Shown: piece by piece, positions 39,917-48,495 of the stretch
Layout of the letters: each line of letters begins with the position of its first letter
Numbering within the stretch: position 1 is the stretch's first letter
Source: Saccharomyces uvarum
Lineage: Eukaryota > Ascomycota > Saccharomycetes > Saccharomycetales > Saccharomycetaceae
Reading direction: 5' to 3'
Assembly: GCA_947243795.1 (NCBI GenBank)
Contig: OX365935.1
Location: 496,001-560,000, forward strand
DNA: 64,000 nt
Position numbers and translations under genes: made by a program
Notes under the pieces: generated by a model
What the model was told of the DNA's origin: nothing
Database searches by the model: none
What the model saw: the letters and a program-made list of their open reading frames with translations, nothing else

Positions 39917-40412
39917 GTCGACGTACTTCAGTATGTAATATACCCTATATTTTTTCCTTAAACAAATATGATTGGAAAGATCTGGAACGCAAAGGCTCTT
40001 TCGAGCTAGATCCTCCATGTCTTAAAAGATTTTTTAATGAGAAATTGATAATAAAAATTCCCCCCAGCTTCAGGTTTTGACTAACACATTCAACAGTAGG
40101 ATCATTTCTATAGGAATCGTCACTCTTTGACTCTTCAAAAGAGCCACTGAATCCAACTTGGTTGATGAGCCCATAACCTTTGTACCCTAGAGTGAGAAAT
40201 TGAAATTAATCTAAATTAGCTTGGTCCGCAATCCTTAGCGGTTCGGCCATCTATAATTTTTAACAAATTTTGCTTTGCCGTTGCATTTGTAATTTCTTCC
40301 TTTGGAAGCTTTTATGATCTTTAATGGCGCGATGATCTTGACCCATCCTATGTACTTCCTTTTTGGAAGGGATAGGGCTTCATGGGTGGGTACAAATGGC
40401 AGTCTGACAAGT
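39917..40412 (+). ncRNA. SNR17A: U3 snoRNA gene SNR17A, with intron
   Basis: C/D-class U3 snoRNA that base-pairs with the 35S pre-rRNA and directs early 18S cleavages in the SSU processome. Exon 1 is 39917-39930 (GTCGACGTACTTCA). The intron is 39931-40096 with donor GTATGT, branch sequence GACTAAC at 40079-40085 and acceptor CAACAG. Exon 2 is 40097-40412. Mature RNA is about 330 nt. Visible elements: the 18S- and 5'ETS-pairing 5' domain, TGATGA (box C-type) at 40163-40168, GATGATC at 40331-40337, and box D GTCTGA at 40402-40407. Exon ends are set by similarity to S. cerevisiae U3. Confidence 0.96.
39931..40096 (+). other. U3 snoRNA intron
   Basis: 166-base spliceosomal intron, one of very few in a yeast noncoding RNA. 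Donor GTATGT, branch GACTAAC (first base differs from the usual TACTAAC), acceptor AG 11 bases further on. Confidence 0.9.
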
Positions 40413-40758
40413 TAACCACTTTTTTTCCTTTTTCTAAATTGTTTAAATCAAAGGTTTGATTTTCAATAAAGAGATTGGATCTGTGAAAGATCAGTATGTA
40501 TGTAAGTATATATTTGAATATGTATGTAGTTTTGATTCCTGCCTACCTAACGTCAGATACGTTGGCGGTGTTCAATATATTTCGTTTTGAACGACGTCGA
40601 CATAGATTGCTCTCCGCTTTCTGAGCGTGCGTAAAATGAGGTTACATCATCACTAGTGTGTACAATATTTACTTTTTTTGTTTGCAGTTATTTGCATTTA
40701 TTTGTAGTTTACACATAAACGATAGTAAGCACCTTTAGTAAGCCCAACAAGCACGAAC
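40413..40758. other. Intergenic region SNR17A-DFR1
   Basis: 346 bp. A T-tract just after U3 (40420-40434) fits Nrd1/Nab3-type 3' processing, and TATGTATG stretches follow. It then carries the DFR1 promoter. No other gene. Confidence 0.45.
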
Positions 40759-41394
40759 ATGGCTGGAGGAAAGATTCCTATTGTCGGCATCGTGGCATGC
40801 CTACAACCCGACATGGGTATAGGGTTCCAAGGAGGCCTGCCTTGGAGGCTATCCAAGGAAATAAAGTATTTCAGACAGGTCACTTCATCGACCAAGGATT
40901 CAAGCAAGAGAAACGCAGTGATAATGGGCAGGAAAACATGGGAATCCATACCACCTAAATTTCGCCCCTTGCCGAACCGAATGAACGTCGTCATTTCAAG
41001 AAGCTTCAATGATGGCTTCGCCCACGATACGGAGGAAGCAATCATCAGAAGCAATTCATTGGCAAACGCGTTGACCCATCTAGAAGACAAGTTTCCCGAC
41101 TCATTAGAAAGAATATACGTGATTGGCGGTGGCGAAGTCTACAATCAAATGTTCCCATTCACAGACCACTGGCTCATCACAAAGATAAACGCATTGAGCG
41201 AAACCGCGCTACCTGCCATGGATACGTTCCTGGATGCGAAAAGATTGAAGGAAGCATTTAGCGAGCAAAATCCGGCCCAATTAAAAGAATTTCTCCCCAC
41301 TACGGTCGACTTGCCCGAAACCAACCCCGACCAACGCTACTCCCAAGAGGAGAAGGGCTACCGTTTTGAGTTTGCGCTGTACAATCGTAAATGA
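40759..41394 (+). CDS. DFR1: Dihydrofolate reductase Dfr1
   Basis: Reduces dihydrofolate to tetrahydrofolate with NADPH for thymidylate and purine synthesis; the antifolate target. Substrate region GIGFQGGLPWRLSKEIKYF (about 20-38), cofactor motifs IMGRKTWESIPPKFRPLPNRMNVVISR (about 55-81) and YVIGGGEVYNQ (about 118-128). The 211-residue length equals S. cerevisiae. Sequence differs from S. cerevisiae at roughly one residue in five by my recollection, one of the more diverged genes here. It lies one gene group from MET7, which extends folates with glutamate. Confidence 0.98.
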   Translation: MAGGKIPIVGIVACLQPDMGIGFQGGLPWRLSKEIKYFRQVTSSTKDSSKRNAVIMGRKTWESIPPKFRPLPNRMNVVISRSFNDGFAHDTEEAIIRSNSLANALTHLEDKFPDSLERIYVIGGGEVYNQMFPFTDHWLITKINALSETALPAMDTFLDAKRLKEAFSEQNPAQLKEFLPTTVDLPETNPDQRYSQEEKGYRFEFALYNRK

Positions 41395-41849
41395 GAATTT
41401 CCGACCCGTATATTCATTCTATACTAGTAGTAAGTATCAATACCAAATAATAATAAGCCTCATTTTCTTCCTTTGAGGCCTCGAGGGAGCGCTAGCCGGG
41501 AGGGTGACCGTTTGACACTTAAACGACCTTCAGCCCCACCTGCATTGTCTGCCTTACAGCGCCTGTCGCTGCGCTGAACAATAGCAATCGTTTGTGGATC
41601 ACCATCGCCGACTTGACGCGCTTGGCCAAAATGCATTGTTTGGGCTCGTTCCCTGCATTCAACAAAAGATCGAGGTCTGCCGTCAAAAGGTCGTTAAAGC
41701 GAAGATTTATAAACAATCTTGTTTTTTGCATTTTGTTAACTTGGATTCAGTTGGGCCTTCCTTCCTTTCGAGGTGTCTCTGAGTTCGATTGCTCTTTTTC
41801 TGCTGAAGTCGTCATACGTCCACGTGTAGTCGGTTAGGTACAAAGGAAA
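41395..41849. other. Intergenic region DFR1-HES1
   Basis: 455 bp. Carries an E-box CACGTG at 41821-41826, 24 bases before the HES1 ATG. Small ORFs on both strands overlap and have no family. Confidence 0.45.
41821..41826 (+). promoter_or_regulatory. CACGTG E-box just upstream of HES1
   Basis: Exact palindromic CACGTG, the site of Cbf1 and Pho4. It lies so close to the ATG that a promoter role is uncertain; it may be in the 5' leader. Confidence 0.3.
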
Positions 41850-43160
41850 ATGTCTCAACACGCAAACTCATCATCCTGGACCTCTTTTTTGAAATCGATA
41901 AGTTCGTTTAATGGCGATCTGTCGTCCTTGTCTGCTCCCCCATTTATTCTTTCTCCTACATCATTAACGGAGTTCTCTCAGTACTGGGCTGAGCATCCAG
42001 ACTTGTTTCTGGAGCCATCGTTCATTGACGGTGAAAACTACAAAGAGCACTGTCTCTTTGACCCAAATGTGGAATCACAGGAAGTGGCGCGAATGTTGGC
42101 GGTGGTTAGATGGTTTATTTCTACTTTGAGGTCACAATACTCTTCTAGAAACGAATCGATGGGTTCTGAAAAGAAACCGTTAAATCCATTTTTAGGTGAA
42201 GTATTTGTTGGTAAATGGCAAAGTGATAAAAATCCAGAATTTGGAGAAACAGTACTTTTAAGTGAGCAGGTTTCACATCATCCACCTATGACTGCATTTT
42301 CAATCTTCAATGAAAAGAATGACGTTTCCCTTCAAGGTTACAATCACATTAAAACCGGTTTTACTAAAACTTTGACACTAACCGTCAAGCCATATGGACA
42401 TGTCATTTTGAAAATCAAAGACGAAACCTACTTGATTACAACTCCGCCTTTACACATTGAAGGTATTTTAGTTGCTTCTCCCTTTGTTGAACTAGGAGGT
42501 AGGTCGTTCATTCAGTCATCGAATGGTATGCTGTGTGTCGTAGAGTATTCAGGTAGAGGGTATTTCACAGGTAAGAAGAACTCATTCAAGGCAAGAATCT
42601 ATAAAAATCCTCAAGATCATAAACACAGCCATAAAGAGGATGCTCTGTACTTGATTTCAGGACAATGGTCAGGTGTTTCGACAATCATAAAAAAAGACTC
42701 GCAGGTTCCACACCAATTCTATGATTCATCAAAGACACCCGCTGAGCATTTAATAGTTAAGCCAATCGAGCAGCAGAATCCTTTGGAGAGTAGAAGGGCT
42801 TGGAAAGATGTGGCAGAAGCAATTAGATTGGGAAATAATAGTATGATAAAGAAAACTAAGGAAGAGCTAGAAAACCAACAAAGAGCTTTGAGAGAACAGG
42901 AAACTGCGAAAGGTGTTGAGTGGCAAAGGAGATGGTTTAAACAAGTAAACTACTCGAAAGATGACGCATCAAGTGATGTAGAAAAGGCAAGTGAAAAAGA
43001 TGTTTTCAGAAAGTTGGCATCGACACTTCAGCTCTCTGAGAAAAATGTGCCAAGTGGAACGTTAATCGGCGCCAAGGATGATAAAAAGGACGTTTCAACC
43101 GCACTGCATTGGAGGTTTGATAAAGATTTGTGGGTGAAGGAGAAGGAAATTACTATATAA
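41850..43160 (+). CDS. HES1: Oxysterol-binding protein homologue Hes1 (Osh5)
   Basis: Short OSBP-type lipid-transfer protein that exchanges sterol and PI4P between membranes; duplicate of KES1/OSH4. The whole protein is one ORD domain of 436 residues with no PH domain. The N-terminal lid helix ([12 protein letters not shown]) is followed by the OSBP signature EQVSHHPPM at about 141-149. The PI4P-binding basic and HH residues are kept, and the NPFLGE motif lies near 117. C-terminal [14 protein letters not shown] is typical of the family. Confidence 0.96.
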   Translation: MSQHANSSSWTSFLKSISSFNGDLSSLSAPPFILSPTSLTEFSQYWAEHPDLFLEPSFIDGENYKEHCLFDPNVESQEVARMLAVVRWFISTLRSQYSSRNESMGSEKKPLNPFLGEVFVGKWQSDKNPEFGETVLLSEQVSHHPPMTAFSIFNEKNDVSLQGYNHIKTGFTKTLTLTVKPYGHVILKIKDETYLITTPPLHIEGILVASPFVELGGRSFIQSSNGMLCVVEYSGRGYFTGKKNSFKARIYKNPQDHKHSHKEDALYLISGQWSGVSTIIKKDSQVPHQFYDSSKTPAEHLIVKPIEQQNPLESRRAWKDVAEAIRLGNNSMIKKTKEELENQQRALREQETAKGVEWQRRWFKQVNYSKDDASSDVEKASEKDVFRKLASTLQLSEKNVPSGTLIGAKDDKKDVSTALHWRFDKDLWVKEKEITI

Positions 43161-43554
43161 CTATAAGTGTTTAAAAAATGATAAATATTAAAAATTAATA
43201 ATAAGTAATGTTTGTGTTCAATTTTTTTTCTGAGAAAACAGTCCATTGATTTGTTTAATATTTGTTACTAATTATCAACATTCCCCACCCAAACTTTTTA
43301 TTTAGTTTTTATTTAGTTTTTATTTCTATTTGTTTTAATTGCCAAAATAATATCTTCAACTTCATCTACATAAGTCAAAGAACGCATGGCAGTGAGCTTA
43401 CCCTCGATTCTTGGTAAGAGAGAAGATATACCGTTTAAACAACTCTCTGTATACTAAAGAAAAGAATAGCCTTGATGCTATCAAAAAAAGCTCCAGAAAA
43501 AAAATCCAAAGAAAAATAGAAACAATACCAGACCTCAAGAAAATAAATGCTGGA
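43161..43554. other. Intergenic region HES1-YOR238W
   Basis: 394 bp, very AT-rich. It has a three-copy 11-bp repeat at 43295-43327 and a 23-codon upstream ORF (ATG at 43385) out of frame with YOR238W. I recall a replication origin annotated between these genes in S. cerevisiae. I found no perfect ACS here. Confidence 0.45.
43295..43327 (+). repeat. Three tandem 11-bp units TTTTTATTTAG
   Basis: Two exact copies and a third with changed end (TTTTTATTTCT), in the HES1-YOR238W gap. T-rich helically phased repeats of this type bend DNA or ease unwinding. Confidence 0.85.
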
Positions 43555-44454
43555 ATGAGTGAAAAAGTTGAATTGATTTTGGTACCATGCCACTCGATAT
43601 GGAAATCCTCAGCACAACCCAGCGATGGATCCATAAATTTGGGTCAATTACCTGACTACTGGCATTTGGCACCTTTTCAATACGAAGGTAACGATCATTT
43701 GACGTTCATCAAGCATGGACTAACAGCCATCAAACTACTGCTGCAAAGAGTAAACCATGCAACTGTCATATTCAGTGGGTCCCAAACTAAAAAGCAAGCC
43801 GGTGTCATATCTGAAGCACAAAGCTACTACTTTCTATGCGAAAAGCTGATCAGGTATGCAATGTGTAATGATAATATTGCCATCCCTAGCTTCGATGACG
43901 AGCTGCACCTTTTGCTAGAAGAAATCAAGAGGTTGTTGATTGGGCAGTGTATAGATATAGATGAATTGTTTTATGGCGGTTCAATTACCACGGAAGAGTT
44001 CGCACTAGACTCGCTTGATAACTTAATCTTTTCTATGTATAGGTTCAAAGAGGTTACCAAGAGATTTCCTCAAAAGATAACTGTAATCGGTTTTGCGTTC
44101 AAAATGGCAAGGTTTGTTAATTGCCATGCAATGGCTATCGACTACCCACGATCAAACATACATTACATTGGAATTGACCCTAAACCAACAAATTACGGCG
44201 AAGAACAGTTAGCAAAGTATTATGGCGATCTGGTCAAACTAGAGCGTTCTAACGCACTGAACTTATTCTTTTCAGATTGGTACGCCACAAGGGAACCATT
44301 AGTCGCCAAGAAGAAATCGCGTAATCCATTCAATAGGACTGCACCATATACTCATTCCGATCTACTATTTAATAGCTGTATGAGGATAGAAGATGACAAG
44401 AAGTATTTTGAGGAAAATATCAAGGGTAAAATGCCATGGTCAGTACTCGAATAA
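43555..44454 (+). CDS. Conserved protein of unknown function, YOR238W (DUF218-like)
   Basis: Orthologue of S. cerevisiae YOR238W, function unknown. The ATG at 43555 gives 299 residues beginning MSEKVELILVPCHSIWKSS. The fold resembles the DUF218/YdcF group: VIFSGSQTKKQAGVISEAQSYYF (about 71-93) fits its SGG..SEA core, followed by a substrate-like loop and ITVIGFAFKMARF. The frame is open for 48 more codons upstream, reached only from a TTG at 43411. That extension is very basic (see findings). No membrane segment. Confidence 0.88.
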   Translation: MSEKVELILVPCHSIWKSSAQPSDGSINLGQLPDYWHLAPFQYEGNDHLTFIKHGLTAIKLLLQRVNHATVIFSGSQTKKQAGVISEAQSYYFLCEKLIRYAMCNDNIAIPSFDDELHLLLEEIKRLLIGQCIDIDELFYGGSITTEEFALDSLDNLIFSMYRFKEVTKRFPQKITVIGFAFKMARFVNCHAMAIDYPRSNIHYIGIDPKPTNYGEEQLAKYYGDLVKLERSNALNLFFSDWYATREPLVAKKKSRNPFNRTAPYTHSDLLFNSCMRIEDDKKYFEENIKGKMPWSVLE

Positions 44455-44755
44455 TAAAAGCATGAAAAACCGCTGCAAAACAACGTGCACATATATAGAA
44501 ACCAGTATATAAAACTTCGAAAACGATAAACCTGAAACAAGTATTTGCATGTACATACCCTTTATATCGTACAGATTTCCTTTCCTTTCAGCTGAGAGAG
44601 CTCGCCGCTGAAAAAAAGCTCTGCCAAAACCAAAAAAAAAAATCATAAATTTGGACGAAAGGTTTCATTTTTTAATATAAACAAGTAATAAGTCCCTTTG
44701 CTGTGCAGCTTAATAACCAATTGCCTAAATAATACCTAGTAAGGATCAATTTGTA
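44455..44755. other. Intergenic region YOR238W-ABP140
   Basis: 301 bp between tandem genes. A-run at 44631-44642; no motif called. Confidence 0.4.
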
Positions 44756-46529
44756 ATGGGTGTTGCGGATTTAATCAAGAAATTTGAAAAATTCTCAAAG
44801 AAAGAAGACGAAGCTACCGTCGACACTGGCAACCCTTCAGAGCCAGTTAAATCTGACGACGAAGCTAAGGATGCGGAACAACAAGAAGACGCAAGTGAGC
44901 AGCATGAAGGTGTACCAATAGAGGAATCTGAAACTATCCAAGAAAAGGAAGAAGAGGCTCCCAAAGGCCAAGCAGTTAACTCCAACGCCAGTGAAGGTGC
45001 TGATTCTCAAGAGTCTAAGGAAAGCAAAGAAGCTAGCGGCCAAGATGCTGCAAATAGCGTTGAGAAATCCAATGCCGATGAAGAAAACTTGGCTGAACAT
45101 ACTAAGGGAACTGCTGCTACTAAGCAGGAAGAAAGCGAGCAAAAGAGTGATTTGGAAGAAGGTGCTGCCAATGAATCCGTATCCGCACCAGTTGAGAAGC
45201 AATCTGAATCTGAAGAAGATGTCGACATCGACCAAGTTGATAGCGAGGAAGCTCAAAACGACGAAAAGACTTCTCAGCAGGTTGATGATAGCTCTACGAA
45301 TGCCACAACTTCTGAGAACGAAAAAGAAGAAAACAAAGAGAAGAATAACACCAATGCTAACTCGGATGCCAATACTGGTGCCAATAGCAGTGGAAATGCA
45401 TCCAATGCCGACAACGACACAACGTCATCAATCGACTCCGCAGTTCAAGAAGTAAACAGCTTGGAAGTCGTTGATGACCCTTGTCTTAGGCATCAATCAA
45501 CAACATAATAAAGAGCATTTAAATGCATTGACCCAAGATGTAAAGGAAGAGACATTGGAAAATATTGCACATGAGGGGAAAAACACTGATACAGATGACC
45601 AAAGTACAACCGAAAAATCTGATACCGTCGGTGGAAGAATAGGTCGTGATTTGCCATTTGAATTTGGTAAACGTAGCCTAACTGAGGAATCTGAAGTTTG
45701 GGATCATAACGCTTGGGATAATGTAGAGTGGGGTGAAGAACAGGTCCAACAAGCAGAGGAAAAAATTAAAGAACAATTCAAGCATCCTGTTCTTGATTTT
45801 GACAAAAAGTTGTACAACGAAAATCCAGCACGTTATTGGGATATTTTCTATAAAAACAACAAAGAAAACTTTTTCAAGGATAGAAAGTGGCTACAGATCG
45901 AATTTCCAATTTTATACGCATCTACCAGGAAGGACGCTGATCCCGTCACAATCTTTGAAATCGGTTGTGGGGCAGGTAACACTTTTTTCCCAATTCTGAA
46001 AGATAATGAAAACGAAAACTTGAGAATAATAGCTGCAGATTTTGCTCCGAGAGCAGTCGAATTAGTCAAAACATCTGAACAATTCAACTCCAAGTACGGT
46101 CATGCCGCAGTGTGGGATTTGGCCAACCCTGATGGTAATTTACCTGACGGCGTCGAGCCTCATTCCGTGGATATCGCAGTCATGATATTTGTCTTTAGTG
46201 CTTTAGCTCCAAATCAATGGGACCAAGCAATGGACAACCTCCATAAAATCTTAAAACCAGGCGGCAAGATCATATTCCGTGATTACGGTGCCTATGATTT
46301 AACTCAAGTTAGATTCAAAAAGAACAGGATCCTAGAAGAAAACTTTTATGTTAGAGGTGATGGTACAAGAGTCTACTTTTTCTCTGAAGAAAAACTGAGA
46401 GAAATCTTCACCAAGAAGTACTTCCTGGAAAATAAAATCGGAACTGATAGAAGATTATTGGTTAATAGAAAAAGGCAACTAAAAATGTACCGTTGCTGGG
46501 TGCAAGCTGTTTTTGATGTTCCTCAATAG
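44756..46529 (+). CDS. ABP140: Abp140/Trm140: actin-binding tRNA m3C32 methyltransferase, made by +1 frameshift
   Basis: Bifunctional protein: the N-terminus binds F-actin and the C-terminal half methylates C32 of tRNA-Thr and tRNA-Ser anticodon loops. It is read from two overlapping frames. Frame one, 44756-45487, codes 244 residues. At CTT AGG C (45485-45491) ribosomes slip +1 and continue in the second frame from 45489 to 46529. The product is about 590 residues. The start MGVADLIKKFEKFSKKE is the actin-binding peptide known as Lifeact in S. cerevisiae, with a few changes. A long acidic linker follows. The SAM-binding motif FEIGCGAGN is at about 400-408. Confidence 0.97.
45485..45491 (+). 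promoter_or_regulatory. Programmed +1 ribosomal frameshift site CTT-AGG-C
   Basis: CTT is codon 244 of the first frame; AGG is read by a rare Arg tRNA, and the pause lets the Leu tRNA slip to TTA. Decoding resumes with GGC. Without slippage translation ends seven codons later after RHQSTT. The heptamer is the same one known for S. cerevisiae ABP140. Confidence 0.95.
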
Positions 46530-46917
46530 AAGGGCGTATAAACGATGCACCAGTTCCTTTCTGATGAAGTTTTTTTTTCTTCTTTTAGCATACTACTTTA
46601 GTGATTTTGTTTTCTTCTATAATGCCATCACATTTTATCTGTAATTTTGTCGTTTTCCTTTCCTTAGGATTTCGTCTTATAAATCTATACCCTCAAAACT
46701 ATCTATTATTTAGTATCTTTGACGTTGTTAAACCCAGCTCTCTTCTCACATTACAAGCTACTTTATTTCCGCAAAGAATTACCCTAATTTGCAGAGATCG
46801 TTTCAATGAATTTGAAAATCAAATTTAATCACGACTCATTTAGCCATCTAGAAAGATGGGAAACAAAAACTTTTGGCAGGTTTGCCTTCGGACACTAACA
46901 ACTTCTTCTCTATTTTA
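46530..46917. other. Intergenic region ABP140-MET7 with upstream ORFs
   Basis: 388 bp. Two short ATG-started reading frames precede MET7: 46806-46898 (30 residues) and 46856-46918 (20 residues). The second stop overlaps the MET7 ATG (TAATG). The first resembles the annotated N-terminus of S. cerevisiae Met7 but is in another frame (see findings). Confidence 0.6.
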
Positions 46918-48402
46918 ATGATAATTAGGAACCCATTGAGAATGATTGGAAAAACCTATCATGATGCTGTTACCGCATTGAATTCGCTGCAGTCCAATTA
47001 TGCCAATATCATGGCTATCCGCCAAACAGGTGATCGTAAAAACATCATGACATTATTAGAAATGCATGAATGGTCCAGACGAATTGGTTACTCTTCATCA
47101 GACTTCAATAAACTGAATATTGTTCATATTACTGGAACAAAAGGTAAAGGCTCGACGGCCGCATTTACTTCATCCATTTTAGGCCAATATAAAGAACAGC
47201 TTCCTCGTATTGGGCTATATACATCTCCACATCTGAAATCAGTCAGAGAAAGGATAAGAATTGATGGTGAACCAATCTCCGAAGAAAAGTTTGCCAAATA
47301 TTTCTTCGAAGTTTGGGACCGTTTAGATAAAACAACTTCTTCGTTGGATAAATTCCCACACATGGTTCCAGGAAGTAAGCCTGGCTATTTCAAATTCCTC
47401 ACATTACTTTCATTTCATACTTTTATACAAGAAGGGTGTAAAAGTTGTGTCTATGAGGTCGGTGTTGGGGGTGAATTGGATAGCACTAATATAATTGAGA
47501 AACCAACTGTCTGCGGTGTTACCTTATTGGGAATAGATCATACTTTCATGTTGGGTGACACTATCGAAGAGATTGCTTGGAATAAAGGTGGGATTTTCAA
47601 ACCTGGAGCACCGGCTTTCACTGTCGAGGAACAGCCTCCTAAAGGGTTGGAAGTGTTGCAAGAAAGAGCCGAGGAACGCAAAACAACGTTGACAGAAGTA
47701 CCTGTATTCAAACAGTTGCAAAACGTCAAGCTCGGAATTGCTGGGGAGTTTCAAAAAAGTAACGCATCTCTCGCCGTCATGTTGGCTTCCGAAGTCTTAA
47801 GTGCATGCAAAATATTAAACAAGAAAATCTGTTGTAATCCAGATACATCAATTCCTGATAGATTTATAAATGGTCTAAAAAGCACTAAGTGGGAAGGCAG
47901 GTGCCAAGTTCTTAAAAGAGGGAAAGACACTTGGTATATTGATGGAGCACACACCAAAGATAGTATGGTGGCAGCTTCTACATGGTTCAGAGATACCGTT
48001 CGCTCATCGAACAAGAAGAAAATTCTACTCTTCAATCAACAAAGTAGGGATGCTAAGGCTCTTATAGATAATTTATACGCATCTGTTTCTCCAGATGTCA
48101 GCTTTGATGATGTGATATTCACCACAAACGTCACATGGAAATCAGGTTCATACAGTGCTGATCTTGTTTCCATGAACACTTCTAAAGAAGATGTAGAAAA
48201 CCTCAAAGTCCAGGAATTATTGGCTAAGGACTGGTCTGCAATCGACAATAATCATGCTGGTGTACATGTGACACCGAATATAGAAACAGCAAACGAATTG
48301 ATTGAAAAATCATACGATTGCCCCGTTGAGATATTTGTAACTGGTTCGTTGCATCTCGTTGGTGGATTGTTGGTAGTCTTTGATAGACTAGATGTAAAGT
48401 GA
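46918..48402 (+). CDS. MET7: Folylpolyglutamate synthetase Met7
   Basis: Adds glutamates to folates in cytosol and mitochondria; needed for methionine synthesis and mtDNA upkeep. The first in-frame ATG is at 46918 and yields 494 residues. Upstream, the frame stays open back to a TAG at 46849 but has no ATG. The ATP loop is HITGTKGKGSTAAF (about 82-95 from this start), with YTSPHLKSVRERIRI and GVGGELDSTNI following. The C-terminal ligase domain has WYIDGAHTKDSM near 332-343. S. cerevisiae Met7 is annotated with about 54 more N-terminal residues that include the mitochondrial signal. Here the corresponding sequence is out of frame. Confidence 0.94.
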   Translation: MIIRNPLRMIGKTYHDAVTALNSLQSNYANIMAIRQTGDRKNIMTLLEMHEWSRRIGYSSSDFNKLNIVHITGTKGKGSTAAFTSSILGQYKEQLPRIGLYTSPHLKSVRERIRIDGEPISEEKFAKYFFEVWDRLDKTTSSLDKFPHMVPGSKPGYFKFLTLLSFHTFIQEGCKSCVYEVGVGGELDSTNIIEKPTVCGVTLLGIDHTFMLGDTIEEIAWNKGGIFKPGAPAFTVEEQPPKGLEVLQERAEERKTTLTEVPVFKQLQNVKLGIAGEFQKSNASLAVMLASEVLSACKILNKKICCNPDTSIPDRFINGLKSTKWEGRCQVLKRGKDTWYIDGAHTKDSMVAASTWFRDTVRSSNKKKILLFNQQSRDAKALIDNLYASVSPDVSFDDVIFTTNVTWKSGSYSADLVSMNTSKEDVENLKVQELLAKDWSAIDNNHAGVHVTPNIETANELIEKSYDCPVEIFVTGSLHLVGGLLVVFDRLDVK

Positions 48403-48495
48403 TCTAGAAACTAAAAAAAAAACATTCATAAAATAGACGTGTACATTCATTATTTTAAAGATTTAATTTATTTATTTAGTTTTTACATGCTGAAA

